A stretch of DNA of 64,000 nucleotides from Cerioporus squamosus (Eukaryota; Basidiomycota; Agaricomycetes; Polyporales; Polyporaceae): NCBI GenBank assembly GCA_022592435.1, contig JABYQS010000058.1, positions 124,001 through 188,000 on the forward strand, given 5' to 3'. The notes below the pieces were generated by a model. It saw only the letters and a program-made list of their open reading frames with translations. It was not told where the DNA came from and did not search any database. Positions 45,916 through 57,500 of this stretch are shown piece after piece. The position numbers and the translations under genes were made by a program. Every line of letters starts with the position of its first letter. Position 1 is the first letter of the stretch.

Positions 45916-47015
45916 GAGGTCAAGCTAAGGACTGGAGTAGAGTAAGTTGTGGCGAGTCCGTTTGAGGGGCAGTAGACTAGAGTAGGGAAGCAACTGAAGT
46001 GGACGCGTGCGAGAGACTCAGAGAGGGTGAGCAAGGCAGGCCCGACGCGCTTGTGGCTACCGCGTTCGCGTTGTGTACTCCTATTTGCTCCAGCGCTTCA
46101 GGGGCCCGCCTCCGCCTCGCCGCGGCCCCCGTTGTTTAACTTGTTACTCGAAGACGACTCGGACAGTTCATGATCATACAGTCGCGGCCGACGTAGTCAA
46201 GCAGACTGAACTCTGCCGTACCTGTATACGCCCGACTCACTAGGGGGGAACGAACTACGAACCGCGATGGCATGATTCTATATACTTAGTTTGTGTCACT
46301 TCATTCGTTCATGTGTTCAAGTACTGACGCGACTTCGTCAACTACTTAGTATGGTCCTCCGATTGATGAGATCCGTCTGTCTAGTGGAATGGAAGACGCG
46401 CGATTGCGCTTTTGAACTAGTGAGTATGTATGTGGATTTCAAGATCTGCATACGGCGAACAACGTACTCGACATGATCAATCGAGAGATCAATCATGCTT
46501 GGGAAGCAGCACTGTCTTTGTCGATATCGAAGGCGGACTTCGTCTAGTTCATTTTCTGTCAGCCAGCTATCCTCACCATGCAGCCCACCGACGATGACAA
46601 TGTCGGTAACCCCCAGCAATTGCCACTCCAAAACGCGAACGACCGCTTATAAACGATGGACGTCCACACGTTACGAGTGCGTACTCGGCCGACCTTTCTT
46701 ACGTTCAAGTGGCTGACGTTTCTGTCCAGGAAGAATGGGCAATCATCCGGAGCTCTCGCCAATGATCTGGTATAGTGGATCGACTCTAGTATCCGCGTCT
46801 TGTGCTACAACCGTACGGTTCTGACGATACGTTAGTCAACCTCTCCATCGGCTCAATCCGGGATCTCGGATGGGTGCCCGCGCCCGAGCTAAGTCCGAAG
46901 ACGAGATTCCTGTGAAGCGTCGCTGGCCCACTTAGGCAGGTGAGCACGGTCGAGTGAAGTTGCTGCCATCCGCTCGCTATATGACGCTCTCTGCCGTCTC
47001 CAGCTTGGGTCACTC
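45916..47015. other. Intergenic region upstream of RNH202 and of the 47093 gene
   Basis: These 1.1 kb separate divergent genes and carry both promoters. The open frames are short and without features. A minisatellite follows at its right end. Confidence 0.5.
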
Positions 47016-47075
47016 GCGCATATACCCACCGCGCATATACCCACCGCGCATATACCCACCGCGCATATACCCACC
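47016..47075. repeat. 15-bp minisatellite, four perfect copies
   Basis: Four identical head-to-tail copies of GCGCATATACCCACC, ending 17 bp before the ATG at 47093. Each copy contains CATATAC, so the array resembles multiplied TATA-like elements in a promoter or 5' UTR. Confidence 0.95.
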
Positions 47076-47092
47076 TCGCGTCCGCCGTCGAC

Positions 47093-47980
47093 ATGGTCCC
47101 CAGCCTGAGCGCCCTACTTCGCTCTCTGCAAGCCTCTGCCTCCTCATTGCGCACAGTCAAGTTCGCCCATACATTCAGCTCGTTCTCATCTCTTGCGGCG
47201 TTCGCCGTTCTCGTCTCGAGCATCATCTTTTACCTGTTGGTGGTCAGACGCCTAGTAGATGCCCGGGCGAACGCGAGGGAGACGCGCCTCGAAGCCTCCG
47301 TTCAAGTACGTCACACTGCTCAACCTCGACTCCGTCTATTACTCAATGCTGACGAGTGCCTGCATGGTAAGGTCGTGCATACACTCGCCGGAGCGGGTGT
47401 CTCGCGGGAGGTGCTTGCCTACGCAATCTCAGTCACCGGGTACCCCTCCAGCGTCAACCACCCTGAGGTGGAATCTCTCAGGTGTAGAGGGGAGGTACGC
47501 AAAGCTTTACGAAAGCTCGTCCTCGCCAACAAGCTGGAGAGATTTGTGTACAGGCGGATGGAGGACGCAGAGGACGCAGAGGAGCGGGAGCTGGATGCCG
47601 AGAAGAAAGTCGAACTTCGGAAGGCCAAGCTCGAGCGGATCGTCGAGCATGAGCACGTACTCAAACTGTGGGAGGACGTTGTGGACGAACTGGTGCGAGC
47701 CGTGTTTGATCTCCAGCTTGTTTCGGATGCTCATGCGTGTGGTCCTCACAGGAGCAGCTGCATGTTTCCCGTAGTTCTTCGTCAGCGCGTCATTCGAGTC
47801 TGTGACATCAACATGCGCGTACACACAAACCATCCCCACAGTCTCCTCTTGATCCCCCTTGGCTGGTTTGAGGGTCATCTCTATGCCACCCGCCTCGTGT
47901 ACTTCGGACGTCACAGCCCGTCGCTGCCAGATTGCAAGGGCTCATCATGTCAATACATCTGTGAGTTGGTGTTATCATGA
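47093..47980 (+). CDS. Putative membrane-anchored coiled-coil protein
   Basis: No family recognised. The open frame codes for 295 aa if unspliced. An N-terminal segment (about residues 32-52, SLAAFAVLVSSIIFYLLVV) is a clear membrane-spanning helix, followed by a charged region. A long Glu/Lys/Arg-rich helix (about 135-205; MEDAEDAEERELDAEKKVEL) looks like a coiled coil. An intron probably starts at GTACGT after EASVQ (about 47306), with a CTGAC branch near 47351 and an AG near 47367. A second intron may exist near 47720. Exact exons and the C-terminus are therefore uncertain. It converges on the secreted-protein gene, with only 10 bp between the stop codons. A 15-bp minisatellite lies directly upstream. 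Confidence 0.45.
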   Translation: MVPSLSALLRSLQASASSLRTVKFAHTFSSFSSLAAFAVLVSSIIFYLLVVRRLVDARANARETRLEASVQVRHTAQPRLRLLLNADECLHGKVVHTLAGAGVSREVLAYAISVTGYPSSVNHPEVESLRCRGEVRKALRKLVLANKLERFVYRRMEDAEDAEERELDAEKKVELRKAKLERIVEHEHVLKLWEDVVDELVRAVFDLQLVSDAHACGPHRSSCMFPVVLRQRVIRVCDINMRVHTNHPHSLLLIPLGWFEGHLYATRLVYFGRHSPSLPDCKGSSCQYICELVLS

Positions 47981-47990
47981 TCGTCATTCT

Positions 47991-48312
47991 CTAGCAGCAG
48001 CTCGGAGTGACCTCCTTCACGCCATCGGGGTACCCCGCAATCCACTGTGCGTTCCCAATCCCGTTCGAGCAGTCCCAGTCGCTCGCTGCGGAGAAGAGCC
48101 ATGCACCACAGCACCCGAGGCCGGTGGAGCTGACCGAATACGCGGTCGTGGACAGGTGCGTGCATCCTCCGGACGCATCGTCGACGACCTGGATGGGGGT
48201 GCCCGCTGGCGTAGAAGCTCTGGTACCAGTCAGAGCGCGGCACGAGAGGGGCGGGGCTCTCGCCGACGAGGCTGGTGGCGATGAGGGCGGTGAGGAGGGC
48301 GGTGAGCTGCAT
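47991..48312 (-). CDS. Small secreted cysteine-rich protein, frame interrupted by one base
   Basis: Starts MQLTALLTALIATSLVGESP, a good signal peptide with a hydrophobic core and likely cleavage near residue 17-20. The first frame reads to SDWYQSFYASG and then fails. One base out of frame the sequence continues as TPIQVVDDASGGCTHL, then GLGCCGAWLFSAASDWDCSN and IAGYPDGVKEVTPSCC, ending at TAG. The shift lies at a run of three G (48202-48204 on the plus strand as CCC), and removing one would give a 106-aa protein with seven Cys. The 322-nt length is one base over a multiple of three. No family name is offered; it has the size and composition of fungal small secreted proteins. It is either a recent pseudogene or a sequence error. 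Confidence 0.65.
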
Positions 48313-49526
48313 CTGCAGAAATGTCAGCGGTATGTCATACGGGTTAGTCGACGGTGGTGCTTACTGTCTTCGGAAGCGTGGTGAAGTTGGTCCGAATCCG
48401 AAGACTCCGAAGTAGGTCGTCGAACAACTGTCGTTGCTATGAGCTTGGGAGTAAATAATAATCTGATGCATGCAATTGAACGTGCCTTCAGAGTCGACTG
48501 GAGTAGCAGGTGCTGCTGACGTCACAGGCTGCGTCCATCAGTCTTTACTTACAGCTTCCACGACTCCTATACAGGTGACGGCCCACTGCGCAGGTGCTTG
48601 TCGATATGCATGGATTGGGTAAGAATCGGAATTTGATGTTTTGCGGGGTACTGTGATGAGGAGTCATGGATATGGGGAGCTAGAAGTCCCGCTGCAGCAT
48701 ATGCAACCTGGAGGACTCTCGTGTCGTCCGAGTCGCGGATGTTGATCATGTGATCCGCCGACGGTAAAACGCAGCAGAATATCGAGTGCGAAAGATCACT
48801 GATCACTGCGAGTCGTTCTCCTTGTGCTTCCAACGAAAGTGGTGAACTTCCCCCGGGCTTGTTGCCTTCTCGAGTCGGGATCGGATCCCGCGACACCGCG
48901 GCGCGGCTGCTTACTGCTGGGTCTGCATGCAACTTTTGATCAGCTACCATCAGGTGGGATGTATGATGACGTACATACCGCAACATGTGCGGTAGTAATT
49001 GTCGGATAGCCACCATGCGAAGGTGACAGCTCGGCTTGAGGTGACGTGTGGCTGTACATGTGGACCGTGGTTACCCCTCGTTACAAGGAATCCGCCGTGA
49101 TGATACTCCGGACATGATCAACGCGCGATGGCGGTGCACTGACCGCAGGGAACATCGGAGTAGTTGACCTCGTCGGCGACCCTTGAACACCCCGACGAGT
49201 CTTGGTCGACTGTACTCACGACGCATCACGTTCCAGACCTGCCAAGGGCATCAGCGAACCCTTCAATACCTCAATCTGTACGCCGCAAAGAGCATACCAG
49301 GAGACCTACGATGCAATGAGTTGGCATGTCAACTCAGTCTTCCTGACAAACAGCAACTCCGCCTTCCGATGAAGCATTACAAGATCATTGTTACAGGCGC
49401 GGCGTTGAGATTTACTACAATTAGAATACACGAACCCGAGTGACATGGCCGATTAGGTGTTCGTACAACAATGAGTGGGAGTCAGTGATTATACAGAGAA
49501 TGCGTCAGCGCAGGCTTGAAGCCGCT
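48313..49526. other. 1.2 kb intergenic region
   Basis: Lies between the secreted-protein start and the 3' end of the aldo/keto reductase, both on the minus strand. A 149-codon minus frame (48567-49016) has no domain or plausible splicing and is not called. Confidence 0.5.
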
Positions 49527-50744
49527 CTACGAAAAGATGTGACAGCCCTCGAAATCCTATCAAAGCCGGAAGGCGTTAGTCCTGGTTTAGCCTCGGATGA
49601 TCATGAGGGAAGACTCACATCGGCGGGGTCGTTGAACCTCAAGCCCAGATTCAACCCCGAGATAGCATTCATCTCCTCTTCGGTGAGCTTGATGTGTGCA
49701 CTCTCCAAGTTCTCGCGCATCTGTTGTACGGTATCGCTCTTCGGGATAACACAAAGCCCGCGTTGCGTCGCCCACCTCAGCACGATCTGAGCAGGGGTGG
49801 CGCCGTGCGCCTCGGCGAGAGTGGTGATCATCGGGTGCGTGAAGAGGGGCTGCGCGTGCAGGGCCTTCGGCATGTTGAGCTCACGGAAGCCGAGAGGCCC
49901 GAAGGAGGAGTACGCGGTGACCACCAAGCCCTGGGAACGTGCATACTGCACGGCACGCTCCTGTACGTTGTAAGGGTGGATTTCTATGTATGGCCAGGCG
50001 TGTCAGCTTACGTTGCCGAATACCATGACCTCGTGCAGGTACTACACACCAATCTGTAAGACCGATGGCTTGATGCGGGCGTAGCTCAACAGGTCCATGA
50101 GCAGCGCGCTACACATATTGGAGACACCGAGATGCTTGATGAAGCCGAGGTCGACCAGCTCCTCGAGCGCCTGCCATGTCTCCCTGAACGGCACAGGATC
50201 GTGCTTCACCTTGCTCTTTCCGTCGAAGAACCAGCCGGGCGGGTATCGCTCGTCAGGCGAGACGTACTCGAGCGAGATAGCTGTCCGTCCGACGTTTCAG
50301 TGGCCCGCATCGCGCGCGTTACACGTGAAACACGTTACTCACGGAAGTGCACGTAGTAGAGATCAAAGTAGGACACGCCCCAATCGTGGAGCGAGCGCAT
50401 AACCGCCTCCTTGACGTGCTCCTTGCGATGGAAGGTGTTCCACAGCTTGGAGACGACCCATACCTCGTCGCGCGTCACGACGTCGTGGACGATCGCACGC
50501 CGGAGGCCTTCACCGCACTCCTTCTCGTTTCCGTAGTCTGTGTTAATCGTCCGTAAGCGATGAACTCGGAGCGTCACGAATGAGAACAACACATACCACA
50601 GGCGCCATCAATGAGCCTGTAGCCGTTCTTAAGTCCGGTGAAGACGGCCTCGGATGCTTTCTCGCCGTTGTGCTTCCAGGTGCCCATGCCGATCTGAGGT
50701 AACTCGGAACCATCGCGGAGCCAAACGACGGGTGAGGACGGCAT
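49527..50744 (-). CDS. Aldo/keto reductase (AKR family, xylose-reductase-like)
   Basis: A cytosolic NAD(P)H-dependent carbonyl reductase. Five exons: 50744-50597, 50537-50343, 50280-50050, 49983-49619, 49556-49527; 969 nt, 322 aa, typical family length. The catalytic tetrad is visible: Asp46 and Tyr51 in LIDGACDYGN, Lys80 in VVSKLW, His113 in DLYYVHFP. LGVSNM and the cofactor motif VIPKSDTVQQMREN follow. ISLEYVSPDERYPPGWFFDG forms the variable loop. The last intron (49618-49557) has a strong CTAAC branch and adds a 9-residue tail (DFEGCHIFS); unspliced, the protein would end five codons later at VSLPS. I chose MPSSPVVWL as start; an in-frame Met 24 codons earlier is less family-like. Substrate cannot be told from sequence. 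Confidence 0.92.
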
Positions 50745-50891
50745 GTTGGGCGATGTCAGTTTCAAAAGACAGGAGCTGGCGCAGATGTTTAGTTGATGTG
50801 AATGTGGCGGGTTCACTCTAGTATGGAGCGTTGCTGAGGAGACGGTGTCCCCGCCATATCCTCTGTGCTTTATAGCACTCAGGAGAGAGAA

Positions 50892-51277
50892 CTAGAGCGA
50901 GAAGGCTTGCTGCTCGGTCAGAGGAGTCGAGAGGTCGGTCAGTCCAGCCAGCACCCACGCTTGCATGGACGTATGCCATGATTGGATGGACGAGAAGGAA
51001 TGTGCGAAGAATGTCCGCAACAGTGCTCCAGAGCCAGCGAGGACGGCCGTCGCCACTACCCAGACGCTGAAGGCGGCCTCCACGGCACGCTCATACGCAG
51101 CAAGTACTGCTCGAATGGGATAGAAAGGGCGGATAAGTGGGGACCACCGCTCTAGAGGGCGGCGGAGGCCCAGTCTAGAGCGTTATACATACCTCTCGGG
51201 CCGCCCGCCCGCCCATCACTGGCGAACTTCTTGACGAGACCTTGACGGACCTCGAACTTTGTGTAGTCAGTGGACAT
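50892..51277 (-). CDS. Small membrane protein, unknown function
   Basis: Two exons, 51277-51193 and 51106-50892, with an 86-bp intron (GTATGT...GAGCAG); 300 nt, 99 aa. It begins MSTDYTKFEVRQGLVKKF and has one hydrophobic segment around SVWVVATAVLAGSGALL, followed by a moderately hydrophobic stretch. No domain recognised. The intron borders are good and the frame closes, but the model rests on splicing logic and composition only. It sits between the AKR and PEX5 genes, all on the minus strand. Confidence 0.5.
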
Positions 51278-51400
51278 AGTCCTGGGACACGGCCCAACTA
51301 GACCCTCTCCGTATGTTAGCGGAACATGAGATACGAATGTTACATTCGTCCGAAGGCACCCGGCTTCCCGGTGGCAGTAGTTAGTACTAAATCCATCCGA

Positions 51401-54400
51401 TCACATCATCTGGAAGTTCAAGCGGAACGCTGGTGTTGGAAAGCAATTGTATGAGGATGCTTTCATAAGGAGATAGAAGGCTCAACGTACCGTCCAAGTC
51501 GCGCTGGTCGCATAGCGTCGCCAAATCGAGCCGCTGCATGTGCAAGCAACACGTCTTCAGGCTATCCCAAAGCGCATGTGAGGTGACACCCCGGTTATCG
51601 TCCACTCCGCTGGGGTCATGGACGCTGTCGCCAGCCTGCAATATCAGCGCATCAAGGATGTGTTGCGCCGCCTCGTCGTATCGCTGTTTCGGCGTGAAAA
51701 GGAGCAATTCATCAGGACTGTGACTCGGCCGGGAGGTTGTATGATTCAGGACTTACTCGAAGATTCGTGCAAGATATGCCCAAGTTGAATCTGCGGAGTG
51801 GAGGTAAGTGCATGAATTGTTTTGCATAATGATCCCAGTCTCGGAGATGTACCTTGCTCGGATGTACCCGGGGTTGAGCTCGAGGGCTGTGTAGTAGTAT
51901 TGGAGAGCCTCCTCAGGATGCCCGCTGTTGGCCAGCGTGGCACCGACTCGGTTGTAGAGCAACCAGTCCTATTTCAGGCGAAACGCACCCGATAAGTCTC
52001 GACATAGGCACTCCAAAGTTATGAGACTTACATCCGGACGCACGGCAAGCGCTGTCGTGAAGCAGTCCCGGGCCTTGGCGTAGTCCTAGCAGGGATCCAC
52101 AGCAGTCAGCTTCGGCCAGACAAGCAGAGACAGGCCGGGGCGCCGTGACTCTGGGGTCCTCGCACCTCGTTGGTATTGAGCAGCACAGCCAGCGCGATCT
52201 GGATGTCCGCATCGATCTCCCGCCAGCATGCTCGCGCACGATGCTCATCAAGCAGTGCATCATGTTCTGCAGCCTCTCGCTCGACCTCGCGTCCTCGGGT
52301 TCAGGGTTCAGCGCGCGGAATTGCGCCACGGCCGCGGAGTACCGCTCGTTGCGTTCCACCCACTCTCGGATCGCGCTGTATGCGCTCGAGCGGTTCCCTT
52401 CGTTGGTATGCGAGATCGCGAGCGCGAGCCAGGAGGCCAGATGAGTGGGATCGAGTTCGAGGGCGCGCCGAAGAGCCTGTACAGCCTTCTGTTCGCGTTC
52501 GTTCTCTTGCTGTTTGACGCCGAGTTCGTACCAACGCGCTGCGTTTGTGGGATCCCGCTGCACAGCGGCCTCCATCTCGAGGACACTCTACCGCCACCAT
52601 CGGGACATCAGCATCAGCATCTGTGTGGAGAGACGATGGTGCCTTGGCATCGGGCATTCGGGTAACGTACCTCATAGAGCGTCTCAGTCATGCCCGAGTG
52701 CGCGGTGTGGTGTCTCGTGCGAGACGCTTCCCCATTGAGATAGGGGTTATTTGCCTGAAACTGATAGTTCGATAGCGGGTGCAAGCCGTGCGCGGTTGCT
52801 TCGAAAGCGTCCCAGTCTCGCTGCAGGTTGTCCCACTCCGCTTGCTGTGGGGAAATCTGGGAAGAGGGCGCTTGTCGAGTACTCCCGAACTCCTGCTGCA
52901 TCTTGATGAAATCCTCGTTCTCCTGGCGAAAATAGGCGTCGTTGGGGTCCTCCTGACGAGTCCCTCCGACCTCGTCGGAGGTTTGTCCTGTTGCGAGCGA
53001 CGTTGCCGCGGCGGGCGTGGCGGTGACAGGCCGCTGGAGCGTGGGCAGCTGCATTCTGTTCACGGCCACTGGCGGAGCATCCACCGCGCGCCCCTTGCCT
53101 TTCACATCGGCCTGCGACTGAACGCCGCCGGAGGTCTCTGACCGCTGGACCATATCATTCCCCTCGACGGTGACTTCGCCATCACGTAACTGGCGCATGA
53201 GGCCCATGAACGCGCTGTTTTTGAACTTTGGATTCGTCTCATTCTGCACGGTGTGGATGAGCAGGGCCGCAGTGCGGGCAAGCTCGTCCGCATCGTGGGG
53301 CTGCTGCGCCCGCGAAGGAGCCTTGGTGACTGTCTCGGCTTCCACGGGAAGAGCGGGCGCGCTCGCCGCTGAGTTGAAAGAGAGCTCTTGTGACCGGAAT
53401 TCTTGGTCCCATATGGCAGCTACATTGAGAGCAGACAAGGTGAGCGCGGGCTAACGTACCGCATGCAAGTGCTTCGACCGACCATCAATCTGAGGCTTGA
53501 CTTGGGACAATCCACTCTGTATCCCGGCCATCGGAGCGAACTGGGCTGCCGCACTCATGCCTGCCGAAGGGCTCCACGACAGAGCTGCAGTATGATATCA
53601 GCCATTTCCAATTTATCCAAGACCGATGACCATCCGTAGCGAACTGGGGCCATATCCTCTCTGAGCCCTCGCATTCGAAATCGCGGTGCATATGCGAACG
53701 ATATAGGCGATATCTTCCCGCTGTACCCGTCCTTACTCCGTATCCGCGAGCAGGTTTCAATGAAGCGCAGTATCATCCCACCACTACGGCGAACTAACCA
53801 ACACCGCAGCGTCGGCGGTCGCGTTATGGCTCAATGGCGGTGTTGGTGTCTACGAACCCCGACATCTCCAGCAATGACGTTCTGGGGGGTGCATATGATG
53901 TTCGCAGTGCTTACGGACAGTCATCGGTGTCAATTATTAGGACATACCAGGCATATAGGTGTTAGGTACGTGTTGCGGGACTGCGGACATGGTTTGCTCG
54001 ACAGCCATCGGCGTAGCTTGGTGCTGTACACCACCTGCGAGTGACGCAGATGACGATGGACCAGGTTGCTGCTGGAGGAAGTCGGCAGCCCATGCGGCCG
54101 GGCCCGCTTGCAAGGGTGGGGATTGAATGGGACTCTGGGTCTGTGGCGACTGCGAGTGTGACGCGGGCAAGCTACGGTGCAGCGCAGAGAGATCAAAAGC
54201 AACAGCGGGGGCCGGCGAAGCTGTGGGGGAGAAGAATCTTGCTGCGTCTTGGTTCACGCCAGGTGCGACAGAGTACTGGCTCCGGAATGTCTGCCGCCGC
54301 ACGAGTGAACTCGCGTCCTGACGGGGAAACGATACACGCACCTCTCTGGAAGACCCAGCTCGCCCTGCACCAAATTGATCCTATACCACCAGATATCCTT

Positions 54401-54537
54401 CAGCGAGTGTTGCAAGGCAAATACAACTGCCACCCTACTTGCTGTATGCCGCGGTCCTGGTCAAACCGCTTCGAAAGGCCTTGCAAGGGGTTAGAGGGAC
54501 CGCACTCCGCTCCATTCACCAGCATTGGGAGAGACAT
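51401..54537 (-). CDS. PEX5: Peroxisomal import receptor PEX5 (TPR protein), one-base frame interruption
   Basis: Cytosolic shuttling receptor that binds C-terminal PTS1 (SKL-type) signals and docks at the peroxisome. Eleven exons: 54537-54439, 54380-54342, 54290-53948, 53560-53483, 53419-52671, 52587-52166, 52085-52032, 51968-51853, 51790-51757, 51683-51491, 51429-51401. The N-terminus [12 protein letters not shown] has the conserved Cys12 used for recycling mono-ubiquitination, then [13 protein letters not shown]. WxxxF-type motifs are WAADF, WDQEF and WDAFE. The TPR domain begins about residue 440 and includes [48 protein letters not shown] and [20 protein letters not shown]. The C-terminus is [13 protein letters not shown]. 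In exon 52587-52166 one G seems missing from GGG (CCC at 52219-52221): before it the frame gives REHAGG, after it [14 protein letters not shown] only in the next frame. Total 2156 nt, one short of 719 codons. The 387-bp intron before exon 4 is unusually long. Confidence 0.88.
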
Positions 54538-57500
54538 CGTACACAGCCAGCTTGTCCCAGGACGAGGAGGTGAGAGAGCAAGACAAGGAGTTGGCACTGT
54601 AAGCCGGGCTCGTCGCGCATGATCTCGGCCACTCGGATTCTGTAAAGCAAGCGCCCATGCTATGGTAAACACGTGAATTGCCTTTCTGAGACCGATCATT
54701 AAGGAGAGACTCCTCAAATCTGACTCGACTCGCAGACAGTGACACTAACCACCGTGCTACTGTCTGAACTCCTACTAGGGCTCGTCGTACACAGGCCCCA
54801 TACTGAACCTCAACAATCACCGCTCTACCTCCGGCTTCTGAACTTTGCGATGGCATTAGGGCAATCGTGGCAGGGCAAGGACTGTACCTCATACTCCTCA
54901 ACTCTTCTCATTGAGCGAAGTGCCTTCAAGATTAATGAGCAGGGTCCTAATCCCTAGGAGCCGACTTGACTCCTGACTCTCCTACGCAGGATTCCACAGG
55001 AGTTGCTTCGAACGCCGCCCCGACTTACGGCCAGATACGCTCCAGAAGCGTTGCATACAAACGCAAAGGATGACCAAGAGGGTGCAATCAGTTTGGTTGT
55101 ACCGCTGCAGCCAACACCCTTCAAGCAATGGGTTCCTGTCGATCCGAACCTACTCGCCGTCCGCTTCTACAGCGACTGCCTAAACGGGCGCCACACCCGC
55201 ACCGCTTTCCCTTGGCCATAGTGTCCGCTATCCAGGAGCCGAGCGAACCCGGCGGAATGACTCGCTCGCGCTCTCTGGACCGACATCTCAGGCTCGGACC
55301 GACCTGCGCATCCGTCGCACGTCGCTCAGACGTCTCAAGAGCTGCCACCGCTTACGTTTCCGCGGCATGGAAGCAAGGAACGTGGTCATTGCAAGCCTGA
55401 GCGTGCCTGGTACTAAGTATTGCAAAACGTCGCGGCTGTATGCTAGTACCTGGTAAGTATCAAGTACCTGTACGAACAGCGGACGGACTGACATTTTGGT
55501 GACCTGTCCGGTGTCAGTGTGGGCAAGTCTCGGGCGCAATGCCACAAGCCTCCGACAACTGACAGCTAAACTCCGAAGAATCGAGGGCGCAGACGTTAGA
55601 AGGCAAACTGTGTAGCACCGGTGGGTAAGCTGTCGATTCCTGAGCGCACATGATCTCGAAAGTTCTGACTCTTGCTTCGGAGTGTCTATCCGGTCCGAGA
55701 CTCTACATGCTCAGGCCAATATCAAGCGTCGATGCGTCCCCGGACCGTCGGACGGAGATAATAGGTGGCATCGACGCCAAACCTCGCTGAAACACTTCGA
55801 CCTCCTCCATGCACGGCCAACAGAGTGCCGCTACAACCAGCATTCGTACCCGTCCCCATCGACCGCTCCGACTCGGCGTGCACACTATCCTGGACAGTTC
55901 CATCTCGAACTCTGACGGGACCCCGACAGCCCTGGTCCTGCATTCCAGCGCTCGTGTGGTCCCATCTCCCGATAGCGAGTGTCTTCGAGTGCGTAACGGG
56001 CGCAAGAAGCGCGTCGCAGCGATGCCGGGCGCGTCACCCAACTTTCCAATCCTGACCATCGTATGCAGACTCTCGGGGCGTGATGCACGCCCTGCCTGAC
56101 ATATGTAGGCGCATGCGAAAACTTGAGTCCTGCGGGTTCTATATCCCTGCACGGTGCTTCGTGCGGTTACCGGTAAGCGGGCACATTCACCTCCTTCCCT
56201 TCTACATGATTATCTCCGACCACATCTTCCCCAGGGTGCCCCACAAGGCGCAGGGTTTGCGTAGCACGGATTGCAATGAATCAAGGAAACGCAGCATCCT
56301 CTCCCACCGCCACGCATCCCAGGTGTACCATACACCCGATGCATCCCCGAGAGGAAATCAAATCAGAACCGCACCCAAAATCCAACGATATGCAAATCAG
56401 GTGCGGGATTTCACCACTTATCTGCCACAGCTGACAGATGCGCGCGGAAGAAAGAAGTCCTCCCGGGGAAGGGAGGATCGTGCGACATGTGCTGCGCGGC
56501 GAGTCGGCAACGGTCGTCTAGCAGGCTGCCCAGGAAACATGAGTGGTCGCCGGCGGCCATGGGCTACCACGGCGAGCCTGCCGGCGGGAGGCTCAGGCAG
56601 CAGCAGCAGCCCAGTGCTGGGCAGCGCCGCACGGGACGCTATCAGTGTAATTGACGAAGCCAATTCGAATAGGGTGGCGGTAACTGAGAATTCGAACCAG
56701 CGGGGGCGCACCGCCTCCTTGTGCTCGCACGCTCTAAGTCCACGGGGACCGCCTAGCCACTGCGAGGCCGCCAGGTCCATAGAGATGGGAGGGCTCAGCC
56801 GGCTTCTCGCGCGACGCGCCCAGCGGTCTTGCTCCGACACGCATCCTCGGCGAGCGGGGGGAGTACTTCGCTCCTCGGGGCGCACCGCAGACGCACGCGC
56901 TCGATGCAGGCGAGGTATCCCCATGGACAAGGAGCGCACGAAGACGCTCTGAAGCGACACTCTGCCACGCCGTGCAACCCCGGGAGAGGACGCCAGGTGA
57001 CAGGTCCGAGGAATCGTCAACGGGCCCGGGGGTGTTACATGGCACGCGCTGGTACGGACATCTCACAGAAGAAACTACAAACCCGACCGGGCTATGCGGG
57101 TATGGTTTCGCCCCGCCAAAGCCACCCAAAGCCCGCAAGCTCGAAGGACGAGAGTCCCGGAGTCGAACTCGGGAGTCGGGAGTCGGGGGGACCGAGGCCG
57201 CCAGCGCCTGGACGCATGACCCCGAGCACAGCGCATGCGCAGCAGGCCGCGCTTGGCATGCGCGACACCGCAATAGCGGGGTGCTGTGCACGAGATCTGC
57301 CGCCCCCTCTAGCCGTTCCGGGAAACTATCGCTTACATCATAAGTCGGAGCGGTCCCTGGCCGGTCCATCCTCGTCGCGTTGCGCATGCTGGGTTTTCTG
57401 AGCTGTTCAGCGCTCAGCCTCAGAGGATCAGTATGTAGAGACCGCACCGCAGACGAGGGACCGCAGTCAATTCCCCAGCGAAATCAACCAGCAAATCAAT

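Noticed and set aside
47507..47914. Minus-strand 135-codon frame opposite the 47093 gene
   Set aside because: The plus strand has a membrane helix and a coherent coiled coil; the minus frame shows no feature and would collide with the secreted-protein gene.
53561..53947. Possible tRNA-like sequence within the long PEX5 intron (GTTGGTTAG...GTAGTGG and TTTCGAAT)
   Set aside because: No consistent acceptor, D, anticodon and T stems could be formed from it.
56080..56952. 290-codon plus-strand open frame in the gap between PEX5 and the C2H2 gene
   Set aside because: There is no recognisable motif, composition is unlike neighbouring proteins, and a similarly long antisense frame overlaps it.
57150..57200. 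T-arm-like sequence GAGTTCGACTC on the minus strand
   Set aside because: The T stem does not pair properly and no upstream cloverleaf could be built.
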